A program made the position numbers and the translations under genes. Under the pieces are notes generated by a model that was given only the letters and a program-made list of their open reading frames with translations, was not told the DNA's origin and ran no database searches. Shown here one piece after another: positions 10,796 to 26,276 of a DNA stretch of 64,000 nucleotides (positions are counted from its first letter, which is position 1; each line of letters starts with the position of its first letter). Source of the stretch: Prorocentrum cordatum. Its lineage: Eukaryota; Sar; Dinophyceae; Prorocentrales; Prorocentraceae. The stretch lies in NCBI GenBank assembly GCA_963575745.1, contig CAUYUJ010003014.1:211753-275752 (forward strand), in the 5' to 3' direction.

Positions 10796-12282
10796 ATGGC
10801 AGTTGACGAGGATAAGGACACAGGTGCTGCGCTGCACGTCGAGGCGCCGGGGCAGGCCGAGAACGCGGTGGTGACGAGGGGTGAGCTGAACAGAATCATC
10901 GGTGACATCGTCAGGGAGGCGATGCAGGGGAGAGATTCTTCGGGCTCCACCTCCGCGGCCGCGGCCAGCTCTGGCGGCGCCGAGCGCAATGAGCGCAACG
11001 AGAAGAAGGATGATCCGTGGAAGGACGGCGCCACCGAGGGCTCCGGCGGCTGGCGAGACCAGTCGGGCTGGGGCGGCGACGGGCAGAAGGGCACCTGGCA
11101 GGACTGGACAAGCAAGTCCGGCAGCTGGCGGGATTGGTAGGCCGAGGCCGACCGACCGCAAGAGTCAGACCAGTGGGGCCGTAGTCGTGACGGCCGGAAT
11201 GCTGAGTCCTGGTCCGGTGGCTGGGGAAGCAGCGGCTGGCCAAAGGGAGACTACAGCGATCCCCCGGCATGGCCGGGGTGGACCCACTGCAGACCCTGGA
11301 AGAAAGCACTGCGACGCTGGAGCGTCAACACAGATGTTCCGGTGTGGCGGCGTGCTGAGAAATGTCTCAAGCTTTTCGACTGGGCGTTCCAGATGAAGTT
11401 CGACGACGTGCCCGAGTCCAAGATGGCCGAGGACGGCTGGATCGACCTGGTGCTCGGGCGCATGGACACCATGGCCGGTGAAAGAGAAGGAGACGACCTG
11501 CGCAGGGCTGGTCGCAAGGCCTTCTTCGAGGCCAGACGTGAACAGCGAGAATCTCTGGTGCAGTTCGTCACCAGGCGTGAGGCGCAGCTCCTGGAGGCCG
11601 AAGGCCATGACCTTAGGATGTCCCCAAAACTCAAGGGCCTGCTGCTGGAGGAGGGCGCAGGCCTCACCTCGCAGGGCCTCCAGAATCTCAGGACCCTCAC
11701 CCTCGGCAGGCTAGACTACGAGAGTGTGGCATGGGCTCTGAAGCAGATGGACGCCGGCGGATCAGAGAGGCTCCTGCCCGGACGACCGGGTGCAGGAGCC
11801 ATGATGGTCGGTGAGGGCGTAGGGGCTAGCAGTGCGGCAGGTGCTTTTCAGTCCTCCTCTTCCTCTCCTCCTCCCTGGTCGGGTGACGGTGGTGCCGAGG
11901 ACCAGGGTGCCGAGGACGACGACACCTTCTACGACGAAGAGGACCAGGAGCCGGAGGAAGATGACGAGGAGGATATCGAGGCACTGCTCGCCGAGATCGA
12001 GGACCTCGACATCTCCGAGGATCAAGTGGACGAAGTTCTAGCCACTCTCGAGGCTAAGAACACACGCACATGGAAGAAAAATAAGGACCTCAAGAGAACG
12101 GTGAAGCAGGACCGCGAGTACTTTCGTCCTGGAGCTCAGGGGACCCGTCCTCCTCCTCGTGCTCACCCAGCGGGGCGTTCCGCTCGAGGCGGCCGCGGAG
12201 GCGGCCGCGGTGCAGGTCGAGACGGTCGCGGTGCTGGCCGACAGAGACTGTCCCGCGACCAGTTGATCAACCCAGAGGTCTC
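10796..12282 (+). CDS. Gag, N-terminal part, split by insert 1
   Basis: Single frame from ATG 10,796. It starts with a charged region (V-T-R-G-E-L-N-R-I-I-G), followed by a Trp/Gly/Asp-rich repeat-like segment (GGWRDQSGWGG...). Then comes the structured capsid-like part (K-C-L-K-L-F-D-W-A-F-Q...A-L-K-Q-M) and a very acidic stretch (about 11,900-12,060). It ends with Arg/Gly-rich RNA-binding sequence, and the frame leads into the zinc knuckle now located at 29,590. The frame is interrupted once by an in-frame TAG at 11,138-11,140, directly after a GSWRDW motif. Its codon phase is continued exactly by the gag-protease remainder at 29,565. Gag would package the element RNA into particles. Broken by the stop and by the 17-kb insertion. 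Confidence 0.85.
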
Positions 12283-12330
12283 AAACAGCTTAAAAATAGC
12301 CGGCAAGTACGAACAGCTTTTTTTTAGCTG
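12283..12330. repeat. Left terminal/subterminal repeats of insert 1
   Basis: CAGCTTAAAAATAGCCGG (12,286-12,303) and CAGCTTTTTTTTAGCTG (12,314-12,330) are near-palindromic copies of the motif found three times at the right end. Such clustered subterminal motifs are typical transposase binding sites. Confidence 0.7.
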
Positions 12331-14224
12331 TAGTATAATATCGTTTAGCTGCGGGTTTGGGTGCGCTGATGAAACTGCAAGATAAACGCAGCGCAGGCGT
12401 TGTTTTGCGCGCGCGCGGCGTGCACCGCGCCACTTTTCAGCCGCCCAATATGCAACATCGATTATAACTACGAAGGGACATGCAATGATGACTGGAAGAT
12501 TTAATGACGAACGTACATTAATCTTAGTTTAGCCAGCGTAAGCAAGATATGGTGCGACGTTCCCCGCAATCGTGCAACATGGCATATCACCCGTCGTTAT
12601 ATGGATATGCCATTACGTAATACGTTTAAAGATACGTTACAAAGTAAGCACATCTTCGGCGGTGCGGTGGGCCCGAGCACGCGCAACACGTTGCCATGGT
12701 AAATAATCAACGCACTGATACATGCCATACCGCACGCTTACGTTACATTGACAACCACATGCGTTGACGCGATGGGGGGGGGCGAAGTTGGGGAAGGCGT
12801 AGAGGAGGCGTCGATAAGACGGGCCAGGAGGCACTGATAATGATAAGATTGACGAAGACAAGGGGGGAAGGGAACGTGGCGGGAGGAGGAAACTCCCTCG
12901 TCATAGCATCCCGTTCTCCGCCATTTAACCTCCCCGTTTGCTTCGTTCGCGCAATCCTGCGTTCTGTCCCCATCATTATCATCCGCGTCGCCCTCCCGCC
13001 ATGGCGTATTCTTTTCTTCGCATCGTCCCTGCCATCTGCGTCCCCCTGTTGATCTGTTTAGTTTCATCGTTCTCCTCGCCTTGTTGTCGCCCAGCTCCCT
13101 TCCTTCCGACGATGCCGCGACCTCCCGATCATGTAGTCATTCTCTATTCTTCACCGTTCCGCCCGCTCGTCCCTTGTCCGTTATTGCTTCAGTGTTCGGC
13201 CGCGAATGCGGCGTACATGCGGTGTTCAGCTGTGCCTAGGCCCCGTATGGGGCGAAAAGGTCTGGCAACGCTGCGTCGTCATCCGACTATGGTTCGTCAG
13301 GTTCGGTCGGGCGGGGAGGGCACGAGTTGCTAGATGCGAAAGGGTTGACAGCCAGGAGGTCCCCCCCGCCACTGCGGTGAACGCCGAGCTTGAACATGTT
13401 TTGGGCACTGTGGCTGAAAATGACAAGGCGCCCCGCAAGTAGTTACCCGCCATGTCTACCATCACCCCCGTTTCCCCCACCTAGCGCCACACGTGCGCAC
13501 CAAACCTACACGAAGCATCACACCGTGCAGGAGTATCAGACCGTCAACGCGCGCGTTGACGACGCAGTGATGCATCGTTGAGGGTTGGCACCCTGAGTGG
13601 ACGCGAGAGGTGGGCAAGGGGGAGCAGGATGATGGGATACGTGGTGGATGTAGAATATTTCAGTGCCTGGTTATTTCGGACCACGCACCTGATGTATGTT
13701 CGATTTTCATTTTGAACTTGGCCGTCTCTTTCGGCCGATCCTCGCGGAACCGTTTCAACGCCCTCCCCAGTTTATCGTACATGCGGCGGTCGAGTTCGGT
13801 CTGACGTGAGTCGTTCGCGTGTTCAGTCAGGTTGTTTTGTTGGTTTATTATGTGCCGTGCTGTTTCGATTTGATGGGTTGTTAGTCGAATTGTATGGCTG
13901 ATGGCGCGCCCGACCAGACTGGGCGCGAAATGGGGAGGGCATGGTTAGCATAACTTGTGGAGATGTGGATACGAGTGGCGAGATCGATGGTCAACGAGGT
14001 CTGCCGACGGCCGTAAAAATCATTTCGCGCCAAGTCTGGTCAGTTGCCCCACCAGCTCTGGATCCCACCCGCCAGCGATCCAGTCGGTGGCATCCTCCTT
14101 AGACATGCTCATCGTCGCTGGACTCTCCTCGGACACTCGGCTGCTTGTATCTGTCGGTTTTGAGCCTGAAGGGTTGGGTGGGTGGACATCGAGATTTGAG
14201 ATTCGCACCGATGCCGTAGACCAG
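12331..14224. other. Left non-coding arm of insert 1
   Basis: No gene recognised in about 1.9 kb. The stretch contains the perfect palindrome at 13,543-13,560 and scattered GTTGACG words. Short open frames have no family features. Confidence 0.55.
13543..13560. repeat. Perfect 18-base palindrome
   Basis: GTCAACGCGCGCGTTGAC reads the same on both strands. The half-site GTCAACG recurs elsewhere in insert 1 (about 16,105, 20,825-20,980, 27,861-27,914), suggesting an element-specific motif. Confidence 0.8.
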
Positions 14225-14695
14225 TTGTCCCTAGACTCCCGCCCTAGACTCTTGGTCCCGAGACGCCCGCCCAAGACTCCTTGGCCCTAGACGCCCCCCT
14301 AGACTCCCTCTCCCTAGACTCCAGCCCGAGACTCCTGGCCCTAGACTCCAGACTCCTAGACTCATGCCCGAGACTCACGCATTCCCTAGACCACCCGTGC
14401 CTAGACTCCCGCCCTAGACGCCTGCCCTAGAATTCCGCCCAAGACTCCTGGCCCCTAGACCCCCGCCCTAGACTCCGTGTCCCTAGACGCCCCTGGATTC
14501 CACTCCGAGGCAGCCCCGAGATGCCATTGCAAGCGGCCCGTGGGTGGCCCAGTGGCGGTGCCAAACGCGCCGTCACTTAGCCAGCGCTCCACGTCCCGTT
14601 CGCAATCCCTTCTCTGGGCACGCTTCGTGTGGACCAAGGTCCACCTTATGTATGGATGGAGGGCGGTTCGATGTCAGAATGCGGTGTGCTGTGCA
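14225..14695 (+). repeat. Long direct repeat in insert 1, copy 1
   Basis: First part is a minisatellite of CCTAGACTCC/CGCCCTAGACTCC-type units. The second part, about 200 bases, runs from CCACTCCGAGGCA through GGCCCGTGGGTGGCCCAGTGG and CTCTGGGCACGC to the TGTATGGATGGAGG region. Both parts recur in the same order at 28,885-29,315, and both copies are followed by TG-rich sequence. The two copies bracket the whole gene cargo of insert 1. Confidence 0.8.
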
Positions 14696-14745
14696 GCTAG
14701 GTCACAGGCGTGTGTGCGTATGCGCGGGCGAGAGAGAGATGGGAC

Positions 14746-14813
<68 letters not shown>
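14746..14813. repeat. (TG)n microsatellite
   Basis: About 33 uninterrupted TG dinucleotides, followed by degenerate TG/CG repeats to about 14,960. Confidence 0.95.
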
Positions 14814-14819
<6 letters not shown>

Positions 14820-14959
14820 ATGGGTGTGTGTGTGTGTGACGAAATGGGTGTATGCTTTTGTGTGTGTGCGTTGCTAATGGTTGTGTGTGTGCGTGTGTAT
14901 ATATGTGTGTATGTGTGTGTGTGTGCGTGTGCGTGTGAGCGTGCGTGCGTACGTATAGG

Positions 14960-15373
14960 TACGGAGTTGCGTAGGTGGTTGTGTACGTGCTTGTGTTTCA
15001 AAGATGTCGGTTGGTGGGCGTGGGTTCACACTGTTAGTCTAGCACGCTTGTAAGCTACCACACAAGCATTGTATGACTGATCGGATTGCGTGGAACAGCT
15101 TAGGATGATGGAGATGTGTGTGAAGCATTTGCATGACTGAGCATGGCTGAGGGCGGTATGCGGCCCAAAACTCCTGCTCTGCGAGGCACGCCGCACGGCT
15201 GATCACCGTCGGTGAAAGCGAAAAAAAAACAGCACAGCGAGCATCGCCGCATATGAAGGTAGGCGGTGCCATGAGCATACGTGTACAGTGTGCGTATATC
15301 ATGTTTATTCATTGGTGTACACATAGTCACCCCTATATCGCATGTCCTTCCTTCCCGAACGTCAATAGTCATA
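14960..15373. other. Spacer downstream of the methyltransferase-like gene
   Basis: No gene or clear repeat was recognised. It separates the TG-rich block from the stop codon of the minus-strand gene. Confidence 0.5.
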
Positions 15374-16950
15374 TTAAAGTCGCGTGGCCAAACGCCCCGC
15401 GTCGCTCATGCCGCCAATTGCGACCTCAGCCAAGGCAGCACAAAAAGGCCCAGGGTATCGCGCTGAGTCCTTAAGACCATCTTTGTTGCCAGTCACCCAA
15501 CCCCTGCGCTTCCAACCCTTCGTGGCATCAGCGCTCGCCGATCGGGGAGTCATATCATAGATCGCACTCCCTGCGCCATCAGGCCGTTTGAAATCCTTAA
15601 CCCCCTTGACCAGGCTATCAATCGCAACGTCACATGTAGCGTAAAACTCGAGGCGTTTGAGGGTCTTGTATCCGAACCCTCCCATGCACGAGGTGAAACG
15701 TACCATCCCCACTAGATTCATTGCACTTCGAAGGTCTGTCCACTTGTAAAGTAACGAATTCAACGGTTGCTCAATCACCACTCTCACACCCCGCGTGACC
15801 GAATACACCACCAATTGTGACCTTCGGAGGGAGGGTGGATGGCCCGCGCAAGCGGATCGTAATTGGCCCCAGCCCCGCACCGCCCCTCCGCACACCCGCG
15901 CCTCGTCGTCTTCTTTGTATCACATGTTCACCAGCATCATACAAGGTCACGTCGCCGCCCGTCCACCAACCGTGAGCGGGTGGCATTGATGCCGACGGGG
16001 CATGCGTAGAGGCGCGGGGGAAGGGGTGGTGATGGGCGGGGGGCAATTGCTGTCATAACACGCGCACACGACAACCAACATTCAACGGATGCGTTGAATG
16101 CACGTTGACGGTGCGTTGATGGACGTGCGCGTGCATTGCCAACCTCCAAAATTAAAGGAGTTTGGTATGCCAGCGTTGAGCGTACATCCCCTCTCCCCCT
16201 CATCGTCATCATGTCCTGTTCATAGGTTTCACCCCGCGTCGTATTCCCACGTCCCTGTCACATGTTACACCACCTACACCATTCAACAGCCCCTATTAAC
16301 AACATGAGCTCGTGTCGTCAATAGGTTTGGGGGTAGTGATTGTCTTGTGGTGTTACCCAGCCCCCTGACAAGATGAAAGCTGTCCAGTTTGCCTCCCTCA
16401 CGTCCTCGCGTCCCACATCGCCATCGATAGAGTTGTTGCGCCGGCCACTGTGGCCGCGAGCCATTCCAATCCAAGAGCTGCATTGTGGCGAGCAATGTAG
16501 TAGGCCAGACCGACTCACAGCTGTGACCAGATAGAATGCGTACATGATCCCCCCCACTGTGCATATGTTCTGTAACTCATCGCCGCGCTTCCTATCGAAC
16601 GCGTACGCGCGATATCCCCGACGAGTAACGCAAGCGGTGGTGTCAGCATAACCTGCAAATAATTCTGCAAAGGCAACGGTGCGAGCGATAGTAGGCGCCT
16701 TCTCCAGCACCTCACGAAATAATTCGTTGTAGGTCGATAGCTTGACATCAGGGCTCGCAAAATTGCACACATAGCCACGTTCAGAATAGAACTCAGCGCG
16801 GGATCGGGCCCAACGACGGGCCTCCTCAAACACTGGATGCTCAGGATGATCAGCAATGCAGCACGCGGGCCTCTTTGAGGCCTTCTTACCTGCCCCGACC
16901 AGACGCACCAGCAATGCCAATGTTAGTAGCCACGCACCAGCGCGAGCCAT
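15374..16950 (-). CDS. Divergent DNA-methyltransferase-like protein, insert 1
   Basis: Two open segments of one minus-strand gene. The first (16,950 to about 16,350) has F-A-E-L-F-A-G-Y-A-D-T-T-A-C, a SAM-binding motif I type, then an acidic Y-A-F-D, then H-C-S-P-Q-C-S-S-W in the place of the PC loop (motif IV). The second (about 15,830-15,374) has V-V-I-E-Q-P-L-N-S-L-L in the position of the ENV motif, then M-G-G-F-G and a basic C-terminus with W-V-T-G. This order fits a C5-cytosine-methyltransferase-like fold whose catalytic Cys context (SPQC) is changed. The intron between the two parts was not resolved. The start ATG overlaps the transposase stop by 28 bases. It occupies the place of the C5 methyltransferase of insert 2. 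Activity is unknown. Confidence 0.7.
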
Positions 16951-19803
16951 TCCCCCCCTGGTATATATGGAATCAGGTTCAACTGGGATTGCAGATCTAT
17001 GAATGTGTGGATCCTCTTGTAAAACGTAAGCCTATGAGCGAAGCGCGCAATGTTCCTCACTGGCAGATTCAATGTTTCGTCAATGAAACAGTTGTACATT
17101 TTCAGGGAGCCGTGATCTTGGATCCTGGTCCAGAGAGTGATGCCGCGCACCCGTTTGCCACCCGCGTTGCCTCCGCCCCCGCTACGCCGAGAGATAGATG
17201 TAGCAGGTTTAACTGCGTCTGGTCGAGGGCGCGGGGCCCAGTGCCAGAGGGCGGAGGCGGCGCGACTGGCGAATGGGTGCGAGGCGCCACGCAACCCGTT
17301 ACCCCCTTGGGGGCCGAGATTTGGAATGAGGATTGCCTCAAGCTAGGGAGCGACCCCGATGTAGGATCAACTATACGTGTGAGAGTGGTTGCGGTTTGTT
17401 TGATCCAGCTTGAGGCAATCCACAATCCGAGAGCTCGCCTGTCGGTCATATGGACACACAGATGATGCTTCGGAGTGAGGTCGATGCCCGTCAGCTCGCA
17501 ACAACGTAGGTGCACGCACATGCACGCCATAAGCTCAGCACACACATCATCGTCCACTATGCACGGATTCTGCCGCACAAGATCCAAGTATCGAATTAGG
17601 GAATGTCCTGCATGCATCAGCGGCTCACCAAATTTAGCAGACCCGCCTGACGTCTCGAGCATATGCACCGCGAACTCTAGGATAATACCAGTCTCGGCAG
17701 CTTTGAAACTCATCGTGCACCCTGGATGCTTGGATAGATTGTGCACTTTCTTAGTAGCCGTCTGCCCCATAGACTTCAACGTGAAATATCTTATTTTTCT
17801 AGTGTTACATGGCGCATGTAATTAGCAGCGAACCAATCATCCATGTCTGCCGACAGCCGTCGACACCCTATCTCGAGTCGTTGTTGGAGGCTCCCTCGGC
17901 AGTCCCAGGGGTTCGAATTCAATACTCTCCAGAGGCTGGCCGAAGCGAACTTTTGCACTGGGCCGTAATAAAGGGTGTGGAGGCTATCGATAGCAAGGGT
18001 CCTTGCTGGAGATGATTCCAAGGACCCGTCAAACAGCGGACACCTTGACAAGACGGATCGATCTTTGCTCGTTGGAATGGTGGAGGAGATATGGCGATGG
18101 GCGAGGGGTTGAGGGGGGGTGATGATTCGGAGGAATAGTGGGCGGGTGAGCACGGTCGGGGGTCGGGTTGCCAGGGGCCCAGGAGCATGTGTTGAATTAC
18201 ATCGCCCCCCCCCAAATACCCCCCACGTGTTAATCACCGTCCAACGCCCGATCTCCACCTCGCATTCCTGGCGGGATCCCCGTCTGGCCATCTCCTGTGG
18301 CCTGTGCACGACCGCATCCAATACCAGACCATCGGCACCCCGTCTGGACCTCCAGAATACAGCTTTTAGCGGGAGGGCTGCACGCGGGAATGTGAGGATG
18401 TCCAACAGGGAGGGCGACGGGTCGAGTCGGTCCCCAATCTTGAGCTGCACCCCCCCGACGACCAGGTCCGATATTAGAGTGGGCCCCCTCCTGCCAGGTT
18501 TAGGAGCCCAATCGATGCAATCGGCGACGCGCTTCCGATCGAGATGGGTCTCGACCGTTATGTGAACTTCGCAAACAGCGCAGGAACGTTCGTAGTCATC
18601 GTGCTGTCGCAATGGGAACGTCGGAGTGGTGGGATCGCATACCATGCACTCATTCATTGAGTGAAGCTCGTCTTTCACCAAACAACAGTATTGACACGGG
18701 TTGTAGCGGCTGGCCCACGACGACAGCCCCAAGGTCTTACTGTGTTCTGACCAATCACCTTTAATCCAGAGTAACACGCATTTTCTGGCCATGGCCCGTT
18801 GGTCTCCAAGAGGGTCAGAGTCATCCCACTCCGTCCCGTCGTGCCGACGTTCAGGAAATCGCCCCATTCCGAGCGCCACAAACATCCATTGCCTCAGATG
18901 CCATTGAATCCCATGGCACGAGGCACCACCGACCCCCGACCTGGTCCGATCCCGTGCACAACACGCTGCATCTTGCCAGCAATTCGAGCCGAGTCCAGCG
19001 CGTGGCGAGCTGCCCGACCACCAGTCAAACACGTGACATGCCCACCCCCACACATCACACACGCCGTGGGATTCGCGGCACTAAGGCGCGCACAGCGCAC
19101 AGAGCACAGGATACAAAGTACACCAATGTTTGCACCCACAGCGGCATCCATCGCGATCTTTTATCCCTCCCAGCAGGTGCCGTTTCGACGTCACTAAGTT
19201 TATTGCCCAGAACCCGATGACGGAGTCTTGTCTACCAGAAGCCCCATTTTGATACGAAATACCGTCGATATACAGTCCAACGGGTAGGGGTAGAGGTTCT
19301 TGGGCGTCCCTGGCTCGGACAACAGCTGGGTGGAAACGATGTGCCTTTGTATCCAGCGCGCACTTGGCGCGATCCTCATCTGCTCCGTCTAAAATGGTCA
19401 AACACTGGCTGTTCGACCGCAGCTCGGCGTCAATGGACTCAAACGCCGTTCTGAATTGGATCGACAATGGCTTCCTAGATGCACTCGCGTTCCAATTCCC
19501 AGGAGTAACTATAGTGTACAGCGGCGCGGGCTGGGGTAATACTTTATCTAGGTTGCTCTGGTACTTGCCAGTCTGCTGGCCTGGGCTCTGCCCGTACATG
19601 GCGAAACCACCCCCTGGCGTACCCGCTCGGTCGAGGTGCCAGCAAATGATCGCGAAGTCCTGCGCCGAAATCTTACACTGAGCATACAGGCCTAACAATA
19701 ATTTGAGAGCCTCTGCTCCATGCACACGCTGAGCATGGTCAGTATGTCGCCATACTCGTCTGCTCCGACTCCTCGATCTCGGCATGGCGAGCCCGAGGGA
19801 CAA
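16923..19803 (-). CDS. DDE transposase (CACTA/KDZ-like), insert 1 copy
   Basis: Four exons: 19,803-19,094, 18,892-18,302, 18,043-17,439 and 17,124-16,923. They total 2,108 bases, one short of 703 codons. The missing base is one A in the run at 17,794-17,798 (minus strand), where the frame breaks just before K-S-M-G-Q. Aligned with the insert 2 copy the protein is about 702 residues. Likely catalytic acids are D180 (Y-I-D-G), D283 (I-K-G-D-W-S-E), D453 (A-I-D-S-L-H-T-L-Y) and/or E652 (F-I-D-E-T-L-N-L). It also has a C-R-C-G-C...W-C zinc motif near 225 and C-Q-Y-C after the second Asp. The arrangement of D, G-D-W and W...P-C..C resembles CACTA/Plavaka/KDZ transposases. It would cut and paste the host element. 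The frameshift may be real decay or a homopolymer error. Confidence 0.82.
17125..17438 (-). other. Transposase intron 3 (GC-AG) containing inverted repeats
   Basis: Joining AG|GC...CAG|GA gives H-M-T-D-R-I-Q-D-H-G, which aligns without gap to H-L-T-L-R-I-P-R-Y-G in the intronless insert 2 copy. Inside are a 15-base perfect inverted repeat GGATTGCCTCAAGCT (17,330-17,344 / 17,407-17,421) and a longer imperfect inverted pair at about 17,140-17,177 / 17,251-17,290. Confidence 0.8.
18044..18301 (-). other. Transposase intron 2 (GC-AG)
   Basis: Splicing CACAG|GCCACA to TCAAG|GTGTCC gives V-V-H-R-C-P-L-F-D, aligned gap-free with A-L-R-R-N-P-I-F-C of the insert 2 copy. It is flanked by AGG at both ends. 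The frame stays partly open through it, which hides it from simple ORF reading. Confidence 0.8.
18893..19093 (-). other. Transposase intron 1 (GT-AG)
   Basis: Joining GCGCT|GTGCGC to CTGAG|GCAATGG gives P-V-L-C-A-L-Q-W-M-F, aligned with P-I-L-S-F-I-K-W-S-L in the insert 2 copy, where no intron occurs. Unspliced, the frame meets a TAG. Confidence 0.8.
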
Positions 19804-21229
19804 GAGGGGTATTGTGCACGTTCGCGCAATGGGGTTTGATTTGGGCGGCTGCGGAGTCTCACAGGTTTAAAGCACAGGTTTAAAAGCTGGTGGTCTAGGA
19901 CGATGTCTAGGATGTAGAGCCATTGTCGATCCGATAGAATCAAACGTTTGGGTCGAACGATCCGCGCCAGCCCATCCTGATGCATCTCAGACGCAACCGA
20001 GATGTCACGCACCAGGGCAAGTGCCCCAAGAGCCCTGGCGGGGCAAGCTCACACTGCGACCGCAGTGTGCAGAGACAAAAAAAACGCAGACGGTGCAAGC
20101 AGCTTCGGCGCGGGCATTGCAGCCACTGGGATCGAATAGAAAGGACGGATGGTTGGGGCGGAAGAGGTGGATCATGAGGATGAGGTGGAGGCAGAAAAGG
20201 GGGTGGGGATGTGGAGAGGGAGGGGGATGAGGAGGATGAGGCGGATGATGAGGCGGAGAAGGAGGTGAAGGATGAGGAGGAGGAAAAGTGACAGACCAAG
20301 GATAGCGAGGATGAGGAGGAGGAAGATGAGGAGGAAGACGAGGATGATGATGAGGAGGAGGTGAAGAGGAAGGTGAAGGCGGAGGAGGGAGGGAGGAAGG
20401 ACAGAAGAGGAGTAAGATAAAAAAGTCTGACAGCGCGGCGAAGCTTCAAACTGCAATCGAATGATGCACACCAATGTTTACAACCAGGACTCAATCGTTC
20501 CTGGAAAGGCTAGGGGCTGCGCGAGCCTTGCGATCGTTTCTGGAGGGGTCGAGGTGGCTGAGATGTCAGCCGAGCCCATGGTCGATGGTGCATCCTGAAT
20601 CTCAAGAACACGCGCATAGAAAAAAAGCCACGTTGCAGCGCGAGCTGCAGGAATCACATGCTAGATCACCTGGTGTACCAGGTAAGAGGATATCGTGGGC
20701 GATATACGATGGCTGATGCCTGAAATCCGTGACCCCAAGCTAGTACGCTCAAGGTGGGTGATCGCTGCGGGGTTTCCCACCAAACACAACGAAACTCAAG
20801 GATTTTTGCAGCTACTGGTCACTTACCAGGTGTCAACGAACCTTCAACGGCTCGTCAACGGCACATGGGGTATCAACGGATCGGGGTGTCAACGCCGCAA
20901 CGTGCGGATGTATCGGGCCATTCGGTCGTTTCTAAACACCTTCAACGTACCTTCAACATCCAGGTGTCAACGGACCTTCAACGCAATGACGCCCCGAAGA
21001 TTCCCGGCCCCAGTGTGGTTTTTTCCGGCTCGGGCGTGTTTTTTACCGGCTCGCCTAGGTTTCGCGTGATATTTCGCATCCAGATCAGTTTTTTTGGTTT
21101 TCAACCTGCCCCGACCTGGATCGACACGCATTCGAGTTGAATCCAGCCGTGGTTACGAGAAAACGCCTTCCACTCGACATTTCTCCCGCGCAACGATCAC
21201 CCTCGACCTTTTTAGCTGCACACCCCCCG
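19804..21229. other. Region between transposase and accessory gene B, insert 1
   Basis: No further gene recognised. It contains a GGA/GAT-rich tract (about 20,165-20,400) directly upstream of the transposase. It also has a cluster of TCAACGNACC/TCAACGG words (about 20,825-20,990) related to the GTCAACG motif. Confidence 0.55.
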
Positions 21230-25671
<4,442 letters not shown>

Positions 25672-25954
25672 CTGCTGCGGGTGACCCCCAATATGTGGGT
25701 GGAGGTGGAGGAGGATAAGGATGAGGGGGGATGATGATGAACGGGAGTAGAGGAGGAGGGCGGGGAGTCGGGCTATGAGAAAGAGGAGACAGAGTAACCA
25801 TTTGGGATCTCGAGGAAGATGGCGAGGATGAGGGTGATGATGTTGATGACGACGATGCTGATGATGCTGACGAGGCGGAGGAGGAGGAAGATGACGAATG
25901 TCAATTTCCCCTAGGCGATCTTTCGGACGTTCGGGCGTTCGGGGGTTCGGCGGG

Positions 25955-26106
25955 GTGGCGATTGAGCTCTCGGCGACGCTCAGCTGCTGTGCCCAGCTAA
26001 ATCAGCTCTCGGCGAAATTCAGCTCTCGGCGGGGTGGCGAATTCAGCTCTCGGTGATTCAGCTCTCGGCGGAAATCAGCTCTCGGCGAAACTCAGCTCTC
26101 GGCTCT
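25955..26106 (+). repeat. TCAGCTCTCGGCG tandem array
   Basis: Seven or so copies of a 13-20 base unit containing CAGCTCTCGGCG, between accessory genes A and B of insert 1. The unit begins with the CAGCT word also used in the terminal motifs of the element, which may be coincidence. Confidence 0.75.
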
Positions 26107-26276
26107 CGGTGCGCAGGCAGCCTCGACGGATGATGAAGGTTCGCACCAGCGAATTGTACATTCACAATCAGATGTTCTGAGCTCTGGGCAAGTCGAGCAA
26201 ACGCTGCCAGCTGCATCTGTCATGCGATCATGTGTGGCAGCAGTGCTGTATGGCTGCGAGCTCGACGGAGCGCCCA

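Noticed and set aside
12938-13333. Possible small protein in the left arm of insert 1
   Set aside because: Pro/Arg/Ser-rich, no homologue in insert 2 and no internal structure; not supported.
14225-14500. CRISPR-like array of CCTAGACTCC units
   Set aside because: Units are contiguous and variable, with no constant-length unique spacers and no cas genes; the setting is eukaryotic.
14544-15053. 169-residue open frame through the TG repeat
   Set aside because: Val/Cys dipeptide translation of a (TG)n microsatellite; no coding composition outside it.
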